Positions 54,177-64,000 of a stretch of DNA of 64,000 bases are shown piece after piece. The notes under the pieces are model-generated. The model made no database searches. It had not been told where the DNA came from and worked only from the letters and a program-made list of their open reading frames with translations. The translations under genes were made by a program, and so were the position numbers. Source of the DNA: Charina bottae (Eukaryota; Chordata; Lepidosauria; Squamata; Charinaidae); the NCBI GenBank assembly GCA_023362775.1, contig JALMGJ010000006.1, positions 10,620,501 to 10,684,500 on the forward strand, read 5' to 3'. Position 1 is the stretch's first letter. Each line of letters begins with the position of its first letter.

Positions 54177-56490
54177 TTATTTTTTCAGATGTCACAGAAG
54201 TACAGATTAGTAGAGTGTCTTCTGCCCTGATGTTATGGCAGAGTTAGTGAGGCTTACTCAGGTGACTGTGAATTGTCTTCAACAGCAAGAACAAGATGGT
54301 TGCTGAGCTCTATCAGGACTGAGAGATTCTTGATCCTCTTGCTCCCCTGGGTGTTCCTTTTATTTTGCTTCCACTTGTCTTCATATTCTCTGGCATTCAC
54401 TTGCCTCCCCTGTGGAGCCTTACCTGTCCTGTCCATGAACTTCTCGCCTTCCCTGATCTCCTAAAGCAAAATTTACCTTCTCCTCCAACAATGACACAAA
54501 CTTGCACTTCCAGTCTGTATAGTTGTGTTTGGACAGGAAGACAAACACTGCACATACCTTGCACATCACCACAGACCTTCCTTTGCTGTCCAAGTCAAAT
54601 TATTTGGAGTGGTCCCAACTGGCAATTGTGTGATTCCTATTTAATAACCACTATTGCAAAGTCTCCAGAAAACTGGGCAAATTTTGTACCATAGCAACAG
54701 CTGTTAAAAGCCACTGGATCCGAATGTGGTCTAAGTATACTTAGTTGCTGCTGTGAACAGGACTTTTATGCAGGATGTTTTGTATTTTAACTCTGTTTTT
54801 TAAAATCTATAATTGTACTTAAACTGATAATTAAAAAAACTGAATCTAGACACCATGAAAAGCTGCTTTGAAGTCTGAAGGAGAGAAGAGTTCATACTTG
54901 CACACCTTATAATTGAAATGAAGACTTAAAACATAAAATTTACCTTTGTTTCTAGCAGAGCATGGAGAAGTACAGAATTTATTGAGTCTGATAAAGCTAA
55001 CTGATACAGAAATAATATTAAGAAGAATTTACATTGCTGATAGTTTAAATGCAGTTGATTTTTGTATAACTGGTGATATTGTTACTTTTCTCTGTTTTGC
55101 AATGTAGTACTCTGATATGTAATAACGAGATTTGTTTTAATAGAACAAAGAGAAACAAGAATGATTTAGTTTAGCTTCAGTAACTTTGAAAGGTGGCATA
55201 AGCCTTGATAAGGCTTGCAATGTATCAGTGAGAATCAATACCTATTAACGGTAACCTTATATTTTGTGTTATTTTTATTTCCGTTCTAATTTTTACTTTT
55301 AAAGAAGGGATATTGGAGACTCTAAGATCTCCAAACTCTGAATGCTGTCAGATTTCAGCAAACTGATAAGGAAGGATTTGGTACCAAATTTTGGAGAGGG
55401 CAAATGTAATTTGTAACCCTTAACTTTTCTTTGAACTCTTGGCACTTGCATCTGGACCTGCCAACCAAATTTTTGAGCCTCAACTGCAAATTAGAGGTAG
55501 TATTTTTGAGTTGCTTAAATATGTACACTAAGCATGTTTACACTAGGAATATGGTTAGTAACGGCTGGAATTTATCATCCTTTAGAATTAAAATGCACTT
55601 TGCCACTGAGTAAGGCCTGATTAGTTTCTGATTGACCTTTACTATTGAGCTGAATCAATTCCATTGAAATTACAGCCTTTGGCTAATCATTTGATTATCC
55701 ATTATTATGAAACCTATGAATCATTTAATATCATTTTCCACTGCTTTTCTTTGACATGCCATCAGTTTGTTCATTGGTAAATGCATTGTTAAAATGGATT
55801 TTCTTTTCTTTTCTCGGTGCCGTTTTAAGTCAGTGATCACCTTCCACCGATCAAATATCGCCCCTCTGGTTTTCAGCAGCTTTTCTCCGAACTCCTTCTC
55901 CATTGCTGGTGCTGCCCTGAACAAAAATGAACCAAGATCAGCTTGTTCTTTAGCAGACCTGCTTGTCTGAATACAGCCTTAGGAGGCAATGAGACTGAAA
56001 AGGGAATCCTGTGTCCCCACTTCTGATAGGACAACATTGTCCACTGCGCGAGGGGACAGGAGGATAGGTGGGGTGGAGGTGGCATAGGCATCCTGCAAGG
56101 ATCTCATAATCTACACTGTTTATGTTTAATAATGTCTTATGGTATGGATGTTCATTTGCATCTTATTTTGCACGGATGGCCCCATCTTTATTAGAAATGA
56201 CAGGCCTCCAGTTCGTCACAACTATGCCCAATCCCTTAACCCCAACTAACTGGGAGGGCAAGTTATGGGCAAGCAGGGAATGTTGGCAAGAGGGCACCTA
56301 GAGACAATTTTTTCAGTAATGCCCGTTGCCTCTAGAACAACTTGCTAACAAACTAACCATTCAGGCTGGAATGATCTGACTCTAGAAGTCCCATTTTTCT
56401 CCTGGAACAGGACAAGCTGAGCTTCCCAGGGCTGGCTTGTGAATTTCCAAAACTTAATTGTCTGGAACTGGAAGTAGTTCATGGTGTTTC
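54177..56490. other. Long gene-free stretch
   Basis: No transposable element or exon was recognised. Overlapping short frames on both strands at 55720-55970 lie in a unique patch that might be constrained. Confidence 0.45.
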
Positions 56491-56497
56491 AGACATG

Positions 56498-56757
56498 GTG
56501 CCAGTTTGGTCTAGTGGGTAAGGCAACAGGCTAGAAACCAGGAGACTGAGAGTTCTAGTCCCGCCTTAGGCATGAAAGCCAGCTGGGTGATCTTGGGCCA
56601 GTCACTCTCTCTCAGCCCAACTCACCTCACAGGGTTGTTGTTGTGGGGAAAGTAGGAGGAGGAAGGAGTATTTGGTATGTTCGCCTCCTTGAGTTATTTA
56701 TAAAAATAATAAAGGCGGGATAGAAAATAAAATAAATAAATAAAAATAAAATAAATG
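56498..56757 (+). mobile_element. tRNA-derived SINE (family 1) with LINE-like tail
   Basis: The head gccagtttggtctagtggg, the body, then 'ctcacctcacagggttgttg' and a tail 'aataataaaggcgggat' with (AAAT)n. This tail type resembles L2-like LINE 3' ends, unlike the 'ggcaatggcaaacc' type of other copies. Confidence 0.87.
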
Positions 56758-56759
56758 GT

Positions 56760-58077
56760 CTAGCTTTGAAATGTTCTCCACATTCTTGCTACCTAAATTT
56801 AATTGGTTCTTGTTTAGCACTGATTTTATTATGGTGTCTTTTTCTCCGGCTTTATTTTCTATCACAAGTTCTAACTTATAGATGCCTTTAGATTTTTCAT
56901 GGACTTTTCATCCACAGACAGAGGAAGTGGAGAACCTACCAACTACCAATACTGTATTCAGGACACTCAGAGCAAATCAGCCATGATTTCTCTCTATCTA
57001 TGGTTTAGCAATAGTGAGGCCAAAATCTTCCCCCCTCCTAGATAAAACAAAAATAATTTGGGGGCAAGTAAGAATAGAAGTATGTGTGAAAAGATACAGC
57101 ATGTGTGCAAATTCTACTTCTGCAACTCAAAACCAATTATTGGACTGAGTACGTATTCTATTCATCTACATCAATCTTTATGAGTAATAACTTTGTGCCT
57201 AAACTCACTTGGTGGCCCATAAAGTTCTGGTGAAAAGTGTAGTTGCCTAAAACCTGTCCATCCCTGTCCAGGGGTGGCAAACCAGTTCATAGTTTGCTAA
57301 TAGCAAAACATTGCTATTTTTCCTCAGCCAAAATGTGAGAAGAAGAACGCAAAACTTTTTGGTGCTTAATTCACAGATGTTCATAGAACCAGGGAGAACT
57401 GGATCAAAAGTACCCCATAAGGAATACAGGCTTTAATTTCCACCTCAAATAACTTTTTTAATGATGTTCAGAGAGCATTTGAAGCTATTTTCCTTTCAGG
57501 TCAGTGTTTCTAGTTACCCAGTGGTCATCTTTCAAAGTTGTTAACAATTCGCATTTCAATCGGCACATAAAGATCATTATGTTAAAATTGGCACATGTCA
57601 AGGTTTCCCTGGTGTTCTACCACCAGTTGAGATTTTAGGGGCTGGAGGCATTTAGTGGAATGAGAAGAAGCCCAAGGAAATCATTATATTATGTTGGAGG
57701 GAATGGATTTTCCCCCCTTAGCAACTATAAATGAAACATATATATTTTGCATAATGAAATAGGTAACAAACTGGGCCATGATGTCCGTTAATGAGCTTCC
57801 TGTAACGCCAGAATGCTTGGACATGGGGAGTGTGTGAGAAGCACTGGAAATCACGACTGATCATATATTTATGTATATATGTAATATCAGCCAATTTTAA
57901 TCAAACTCTTCTTTGGAAATCTTGCGTGCCGTCTAATCAACAGAATAATTTGAATTAAGAGGGAGAAGAAGAGAAACAAGAATTGGGAAGGTAAGAAAGA
58001 CATACTAGGTTAAGAAATGAAGGCTTGCTTTAAATCAATTCTTTTGTACCTAGAAGATATTATTAAACTGGGGAAAG
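56760..58077. other. Gene-free stretch with possible conserved patch
   Basis: No repeats were recognised. The segment 57880-57990 is unique and AT-rich with homeodomain-like TAATC/AATTA sites. Confidence 0.45.
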
Positions 58078-58088
58078 CCTATCAATCA

Positions 58089-58275
58089 AAGAGAATATTC
58101 GTAGCTCAGGGCTGAACTGTGGAGTCCTTGGTGCTCTCTGAGCCTTGTTGTTTTCTTGCAGATGTTTCATTGCCAGAGTAGGCAACATCATCAGTGTGAA
58201 AAGGGAGTGGGACTTGCTCTCTGTTTATATACCCTGGCTTGTCCTGCTTGTGTTACTGTTATTGTGTTGTGTTGT
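58089..58275 (-). mobile_element. Penelope-like element family 2, short 3' end
   Basis: It is similar to the terminal part of the copy at 4226, including the TATA-like motif (rc of ttatataccc, 58225-58234). An 11-bp duplication with one mismatch flanks it (cctatcaatca 58078-58088; cctatcagtca 58276-58286). Confidence 0.75.
58155..58200 (-). ncRNA. Hammerhead motif, PLE family 2
   Basis: On the minus strand: CTGATGA (rc of 58188-58194), stem II ttgcc/ggcaa, GAAA (rc of 58165-58168), then ACATC. The core is intact, but ACAT has lost the self-complementarity of ACGT, so stem III is weakened. Confidence 0.65.
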
Positions 58276-58286
58276 CCTATCAGTCA

Positions 58287-58575
58287 GGTGTTGAAATAGG
58301 GTAGAAATTTCCATAGGTTAACTTTCCATCATGGGGAAAAGGTGTGTGTTGAAACTTCCCATCTAGTTTCCATGCAACTATTTCACACCTCCCTCTATAG
58401 GCTCCCTGACAGATTTGATTAGAGAAAAGACACTGACTAAGTTTAATGTTACATGGAAACCCCTTTTGGATTTTTTGTGTGAAACAGAAAAAAATGAAAT
58501 CATGATATCTGGATTTGATCATTAGAAATAACAATGGACAATAGAATTAATGAAAGCTATCTTGTAAACTTAGAG
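58287..58575. other. Gene-free stretch
   Basis: No gene or repeat family was recognised. Confidence 0.5.
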
Positions 58576-58579
58576 CAGA

Positions 58580-58896
58580 TGGGGCGCAATGGCTCAGTGG
58601 TTAAAATGCCAGGCTTGTCGATTGGAAGGTTGGTGGTTCGAGACCCGAGCACTGCGTGATGGAGTGAGCTCCCGCACTTGCCCCAGCTCTTGCCAACCTA
58701 GCAATTCGAAAGCATGCAAATGCAAGTAGATAAATAGGTACCACTTCGGTGGGATGGTAACAGCGTTCCGCGAGCGTCATGCCGGCCACATGACCGCGGA
58801 AGCGTCTTCGGACAGCGCTGGCTCTTGGGCTAAGAAACGGAGATGAGCACCGCCCCCTAGAGTCGGACACTACTGTGCAAAAACCTTTACCTTTAC
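58580..58896 (+). mobile_element. tRNA-derived SINE (family 2)
   Basis: A box tggctcagtggttaaaatgc and B box ggttcgagacc are present, with the full family body and a CTTTAC end. Confidence 0.91.
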
Positions 58897-59059
58897 GAAG
58901 TCATTATTTTTCTGTATTTTCTTTCTTTTCCTTCTCTTTTCCTGCACTTTTGACTTTGTTCTTTTTTCTATTTTGCTTTCTTACTTTACTTTTTTCATTT
59001 CATGTTAGCTTTTATTTTTTTATCTTAAAATTTTAATAAAGTTTAATAAAAAAAAAAGG

Positions 59060-59155
59060 AAGAGGCAATGGCAAACCACTTCTGAAAAACCTGCCAAGAA
59101 AACTGCAGGGACTTGTCCAGGCAGTCTCCGAGAATCAAACACGATTGACCGGATT
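59060..59155 (+). mobile_element. tRNA-derived SINE (family 1), 3' part
   Basis: 'ggcaatggcaaaccacttct' to 'ctgcagggacttgtccaggc'. The head is missing and an A-run precedes it. Confidence 0.75.
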
Positions 59156-59159
59156 AAAA

Positions 59160-60135
59160 AGAATCACAAATAGAAGCATTTTTGTATATTTTTTCCCAGC
59201 TTTAAAAAGCATGAATGGACTGCCTTTAAAAATTCTCAGCAGTTTGAATATTGAAGGATACCTTTCAGTTCATGGATTAATTTGAAAATGTAAAATTAGA
59301 TAAGTTCACATTCAAAGGGAAAGTAACTGTTACTTTTACTCTATCCCTGCTGCTACTCAAAAACTCAAGTCAAGTGTTGTCCAACTCAACAAGATTCTGA
59401 AGCATAAGCCAGTACTGGAAATAACTGTAGTTGCAGCATCATTGAGGCTAAATTACCCGGCAGTAATCAGGATGGATGGAGAAGGATATGCACAGCCATA
59501 GTAAATAACTTTTTGGAAGTGTCTTCAGGTTTTGTGAAGAGTAAACAAGCTCAGATGTCACAAATCCAGACACCCTTCTCTTTGCTTGTCCCCAGTATGT
59601 TCTGATGTCTCCGTTTTATGGCAGCCAACCAACACAACAAGGTTTTTTGCTTCACGCCCTGCATTCTGAAGGTAGATGTGAAAACTAGAAATGAGAGTTA
59701 TTTTGATTGATTTGTACCAAAATGAATGAATAATCCAAAAAGATAGAAAGAATGTGACCCAAAGTCTCTCAAGACCTTGGACCTCAGAGTCAGGAGTGCC
59801 TTTGAACAGCTTATGTCTTCTACTTGTTCATTATTCATTGCTGATATGTTTGGTGTTCTTCTTCCATGACCAGTTGGAGGTCCCTGGTCCCTGGGGATTG
59901 CAGAGACCTGAGAGTTATTGTTGCAGATATGGATACAGATGCCGTATGGAGGAAAAAGGAAGTGTTCTAAATGCAGCACAATGTAACAGACCTTCAGACT
60001 GTGGCTTTAAGTGCTGTTGTTTAGAGAGACAAAGAACAAGTGCTGTGCATTCTTTTTGTTTTCTTTTAGAATCGTCTTTCTTTTTTTAGCACCATGAAAT
60101 GAAATATCCTAGGGATATGAAAACATATCATCAAA
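59160..60135. other. Gene-free stretch
   Basis: No gene or repeat family was recognised. Confidence 0.5.
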
Positions 60136-60177
60136 GAGCTCAGAAATCCATGTGATGAGAGAAACAAGGCCAGAATA

Positions 60178-60470
60178 TCAAAGCCCTTTCATCCTGAGAC
60201 ATAAGAGGGTTGTCCCACTCCTCTCTGGGTTGGCTTCAAAAGACACAATGCCTTCAGCTGGAGAGAAGTCCAGCATTGGCTTGAAATGTTTCATTGGCAA
60301 GGACATTCGAGTCGTTAGTTTCAGGGACTCTTGGCTGCAAGGAACTGATGCCGAATGCATGAGATCAAACTGCTCGTAGTCTGAAAAATCCACATCTGCT
60401 TCCACATCCAATCCTTCTAGGGTCTTCTGAAGTCCCACCAATTTCTCTACCACCTTCCCCACCCAAAGTG
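60178..60470 (-). mobile_element. Possible L2-like LINE relic
   Basis: A 94-codon minus-strand frame begins 'GKVVEKLVGLQKTLEGLD'. This resembles the 'GKVVEKxxxxQLQxFLEExD' block of L2-like reverse transcriptases. The rest is not clearly aligned. It could also be chance. Confidence 0.4.
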
Positions 60471-60876
60471 GCAGTTAGAACCTGGCCCAAAGTTGCCCAA
60501 AACAGTCAAACAAAACTTCTTGAGCAAGGGGTGCAGCACAGCCTCTCTCAGAAGAGATGGAGGACCTCCTCAGCCAAAGAAGTGTTAATTACTGGTTGAC
60601 CCAATCCTGTCACTTCACAGGAGACATTAACAAACCACAAAGGGCAAGGATCCAGCTGAAAAGTGGTGGAGCTAACACTACAGAGAGTGTTATCCACTAT
60701 CCACTTCCTCAGGACTCACAGACTCAAACTAATCCCAGATGACTTCACATGCTCAAAACCCATTCATCTCCATTGGTACTGCCAGTTAAAGTCCAACATG
60801 GCTCTGATCTGGACAGTTTTATCTGATAAATGCCATCGGAATTCTTCTGAGCTCCTCCAATTTTCTCACTGATTTA
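60471..60876. other. Gene-free stretch
   Basis: No gene or repeat family was recognised. Confidence 0.5.
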
Positions 60877-60880
60877 TTTT

Positions 60881-60955
60881 ATTTATCTATTTATCTATTT
60901 ATCTATTTATCTATTTATCTATTTATCTATTTATCTATTTATCTATTTATCTTAT
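60881..60955. repeat. (ATTTATCT)n microsatellite
   Basis: About nine octamer units. It directly adjoins a LINE/SINE tail (60956-61010; 'ccccgcctatcccctcccta') in minus orientation. Confidence 0.95.
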
Positions 60956-61080
60956 TTATACCCCGCCTATCCCCTCCCTAATGGAGGGCTTTAGGCGGCT
61001 TACAATCATGTAAATTCAATTTTTTATACAGTCATATCATATACATTACAGTACCCGCGCGATAGGGAGGGGGTGAGGGA

Positions 61081-61285
61081 ACCGGCTCTTCTTTTCCAGG
61101 CATCGGAACTACAAGTCCCAGAATGCCTCGCTTTTTGGAGCCGGCTGCTGACATCCCGGAAGTTGTAACTGGGATCCGTCGTCCTCTGCCGCCGTCCTCA
61201 GCCGCCATTCCGGCTTCTCCAGATCTCCGTCTCCGTCTTCGGCTCCGAGGCGACTCCCCGACAGGATGCCAGCATATTGCCCCAC
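61081..61285 (+). promoter_or_regulatory. CpG-rich, promoter-like patch
   Basis: Within ~200 bp lie an SBS/ZNF143-type site (actacaagtcccagaatgc, 61108-61126), an ETS-type site (cccggaagtt, 61155-61164), a YY1-type site (gccgccatt, 61201-61209) and a high CpG count. This triad is typical of vertebrate housekeeping promoters. An ATG at 61266 is followed by GTGAGT at 61286, a donor-like site. No following exon was recognised. The sequence right of 61286 is SINE family 2, so the ATG and donor may be coincidental. Confidence 0.45.
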
Positions 61286-61435
61286 GTGAGTGGTACCCAT
61301 TTATCTACTTGCTATTTAGCTTTTGAATCGCTGGGTTGGCAGAGAGCTGGGCCTAGTGACGAGAGCTCACCTCGTCATGCAGATTCGAACTAACAGCTCA
61401 GCGGTTTAACCTGCTGAGCTACCGCGCCCCACTGA
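61286..61435 (-). mobile_element. tRNA-derived SINE (family 2), diverged partial copy
   Basis: 'gtggtacccatttatctact' to the B box (complement of gattcgaacta) and A box (complement of ctgctgagctaccgc). It is shorter and more diverged than the other copies. Confidence 0.8.
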
Positions 61436-61859
61436 TCCTCTTCCCTAGGAGGGAACAGGTTGCCTTAAAAAGGGATGCTGGGCAGCATCCAAAAGACATG
61501 ATAAGAGCAGCAAAATTTTTTTTTTAGTCATCCATATCACCATTGTGTTGGCTCAAGCATGACCTCTTACCAGTGACAGGTCAGATTTGAGGTGGCTCTT
61601 CCTTCAGTGGTATCTCCTGTGCCACTTCCTTTCCCTAAGCTCCTCGGAAAACCAAGGAGCTGCAGTGGATCTGTGAAAGGGGAGAGGTTGCCTGGTGCAA
61701 TCCAGCCAAGTGCCATAAACATCCTCCTATTCCAACAAGTCACCAGAGCCTTGGTTGAACTGCCAACTAGATCTTTGGGAAATTCCCAAGCAGTTTTTGA
61801 AAACCATCAGAATCCATTAGGTGCCTGGGATGGACCAACCTAATAAGTCTCTTCCGACT
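61436..61859. other. Gene-free stretch
   Basis: No gene or repeat family was recognised. Confidence 0.5.
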
Positions 61860-61867
61860 GCCTAGTG

Positions 61868-62176
61868 CAGGGTTTCTCAACCAGGGTTCTGTGGCACCGT
61901 AGGGTTCTGCAAGAGGTCACTAGGGGTTCTCTGGGAGATCACAAATTATTTTAAAAATTATTTCAAATTTGGGCAACTTCACATTATAGAGGTAAGTTTC
62001 ATTCTCTATTTTCAGTTTAAGAACACTGTTAATGCAAATCTACAGGCCTACACATGAAACAAACATAATAATTTTATAACTTCTGGCCTATTTTTGAGTC
62101 TGAATGTGCATGGGCTCCCCGAGGCCTGAAAAATATTTCAGGGGTTCCTCCAGGGTCAAAAGGTTGAGAAAGGCTG
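61868..62176 (+). mobile_element. AT-rich hAT element, copy 3
   Basis: Termini are cagggtttctcaaccaggg and the complement of cagcctttctcaacctttt. The 8-bp duplications gcctagtg (61860-61867) and gcctcgtg (62177-62184) differ at one base. Confidence 0.88.
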
Positions 62177-62184
62177 GCCTCGTG

Positions 62185-62572
62185 GGTTGTCTCATGAAAC
62201 CCCATAGCAGCCAGGGAGTGATCCATCCACAACAACACAATGCCCCCTTCCCACTTTCAGATCATGCGGTGTCTGTCTGGAGACAAAAACTTATTCTAAC
62301 ATGTGACCTCCTCTGTGTGTCTAGCCTTCAACGAACTGGGTCAAGTCCATGGTTGGCATGGAGGGGCCATGAACTCCTGGGCTGCCTCTGCTCTTGATAG
62401 CTGCCAAACCAAACTGCTCTTCTGTTCAGCTTTGTCTTAGACTAGTGGTCCCTAGGAGGTTCAGCTGTGGAAGGAAGTGGTAGGTAACAGTGGTAGGAAG
62501 AGCAGAATGGTACAGCAGCAGCAGTAATAATTACAATGACGTCAATGTAGCATTGCTTTTTATCAATTTGGT
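62185..62572. other. Gene-free stretch
   Basis: No gene or repeat family was recognised. Confidence 0.5.
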
Positions 62573-62586
62573 ACTTGTCTGGTGGA

Positions 62587-63189
62587 TGGATGATGTTCTG
62601 GAGGTGACGGACTCAACCGTGGGGGAGCTGGGGATGGTGACGGCCGACAGGAAGCTCTGGCGTGGGCTGGTCCATGAAGTCATGAAGAGTCGGAAGCGAC
62701 TGAATGAATAAAGAACAAAAGGAGTTGCTCTACATAGGTCTTCACCCACCCTTCAGAACATCATAGTAACCTATGGCTGCGAGAGCTGGACCATAAGGAA
62801 GGCTGAGCGAAGGAAGATAGATGCTTTTGAACTGTGGTGTTGGAGGAAAATCCTGAGAGTGCCTTGGACTGCAAGAAGATCAAACCAGTCCGTACTCCAG
62901 GAAATAAAGCCAGACTGCTCACTGGAGGGAATGATATTCAAGGCAAAACTGAAGTACTTTGGCCACATAATGAGAAGACAGGATACCCTGGAGGAGAAGC
63001 TGATGCTAGGGAAAGTGGAAGGCCAAAGGAAGAGGGGCCGACCAAGGGCAAGATGGATGGATGATATTCTGGAGGTGACGGACTCAACTGTGGGGGAGCT
63101 GGGGATGGTGACGGCTGACAGGAAGCTCTGGCGTGGGCTGGTCCATGAAGTCACGAAGAGTCGGAAGTGACTGAACAAATAAACAACAA
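62587..63189 (+). mobile_element. Composite BovB insertion (two subfamily-B 3' ends in tandem)
   Basis: A first BovB 3' end (62587-62712, ending gaatgaataaagaac) is followed by ~60 bp of unrelated DNA and a longer BovB 3' end (62772-63189, 'GCESWTIRKAERRKIDAFEL' to 'VTKSRK'). One exact 14-bp duplication, acttgtctggtgga, brackets everything (62573-62586 and 63190-63203). The whole block was therefore inserted once. A read-through transcript of two neighbouring BovB copies, or a template switch, would explain it. Confidence 0.85.
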
Positions 63190-63394
63190 ACTTGTCTGGT
63201 GGAACACTGCAACCAGATAGGTAGGCCAGGAAGGCCTCAGTGGAGGCACATGAGGGTCTGGTGAGCCCAAACTTGATCATGACATGAGATACATTGCTAT
63301 GTGTGTGCATTTCAACATTAACAGGATGTCCAGAAAATCAGATCTCTCACAGATCTCTCACATCATGGGGGTGGTTGATCCCATAATATCCTTC

Positions 63395-63540
63395 TTTTTA
63401 TTAATACTATCTTGCCAACTGGATTTTATAATTATTTATTGTATTGATTGGTGTGACTTTGTATTTTATATTCTATTTTAATCAGTTTTATTGTAAACCG
63501 CCCAGAGTCCCCCGTTGGGGGAGATGGGTGGTCATATAAA

Positions 63541-63608
<68 letters not shown>
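63395..63608 (+). mobile_element. L2-like LINE 3' end with (AAAT)n(AAT)n
   Basis: 'gtaaaccgcccagagtcccc' and 'gttgggggagatgggtggtc' precede AAAT and AAT runs (63538-63608). Confidence 0.7.
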
Positions 63609-63609
<1 letters not shown>

Positions 63610-64000
63610 AGAGATCACTCATCTTTACATAAGGTTCCCTGTCTTCCTTTTCATAATGTATAATAAAATCTGGTGCCCAAATATCATCAGCACCTAGTTG
63701 AACATGGCCAATCCTGAAAAAAAAAGCAGGGGTGGTCCTGCTTAGGAGGACTATGCAGAGCTTTAGATCCAAAGGCCAAAAAGTTGCTTTGATGGACATG
63801 GCTTCCCTCATGTGGTCTTGTCTCCACATCTGTATCTTTTCCTGGGATCACACAGCTATTTTCGCCACTGCAGTGTAATCACATCAAAACAGGAAAAAAG
63901 AAAACATGGTCAGTACTTAGTACTTAGAAAACACTAGAAAATTCCAGGGCTATAAAATCTGGAAGAAGGTAATGACAAAACCCTTCCAAATGACATGGAT
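63609..64000. other. Gene-free stretch at the window end
   Basis: No gene or repeat family was recognised. Confidence 0.5.

Noticed and set aside
61266..61291. First coding exon (ATG followed by a donor-like GTGAGT)
   Set aside because: Only six to seven codons, directly abutting a SINE whose own sequence may supply the donor-like bases; not enough to call a gene.

Overview
This window looks like non-coding, repeat-dense nuclear DNA from a squamate reptile (lizard or snake). I found no convincing host protein-coding exon. The evidence for a squamate is the mixture of repeats: RTE/BovB LINEs ending in the CAACAACAA-type tail, tRNA-derived SINEs with the 'gtgtagtggttaag' head, 5S-rRNA-derived SINE fragments, CR1, L2-like and L1 LINEs, Penelope-like elements (PLEs), abundant hAT MITEs, and many tetranucleotide microsatellites. 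The species cannot be named from the sequence alone. All family names come from recognising sequence and translated motifs by eye; no database was searched.

Layout. 1-9 kb: a GC-rich hAT MITE (238-588), an AT-rich hAT (1639-1930), a BovB-5'-like insertion between 32-bp direct repeats (2436-2767), a CR1 relic, PLE family 2 (4226-4688), a BovB 3' part (4697-5538), an old BovB-like relic (6140-7005), PLE family 3 (7140-7640) and a solo LTR (8678-8941). 9-16 kb: mostly unannotated AT-rich DNA with a palindromic hAT MITE (13481-13615) and a SINE with a triplicated middle. 16.4-19.3 kb: a nested stack of four transposable elements inside one 16-bp target duplication. 19.9-32 kb: Tc1-like and other DNA transposons, short PLE and BovB copies, a solo LTR, an L2-like LINE relic and another hAT MITE. 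32-47 kb: hAT MITEs (one inserted into a SINE), CR1/L2-like relics, SINEs, a solo LTR and microsatellites. 47-54 kb: three PLE insertions of inverted structure, L1 relics and a hAT MITE with a Z-DNA-prone repeat. 54-64 kb: sparse repeats, then a CpG-rich promoter-like patch (61.08-61.29 kb) and a composite BovB insertion (62.59-63.19 kb).

The most interesting content is the set of Penelope-like elements. Three or four families are present, and their ends carry hammerhead-ribozyme motifs (CTGANGA, stem II, GAAA). Four insertions are head-to-head inverted units that are each flanked by one 12-15-bp target duplication, so each pair arrived in a single event. One carries two nearly identical open GIY-YIG endonuclease frames facing apart. 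The mobile elements do not form a pathway; they record successive insertions, and the target duplications allow the nesting order to be read.
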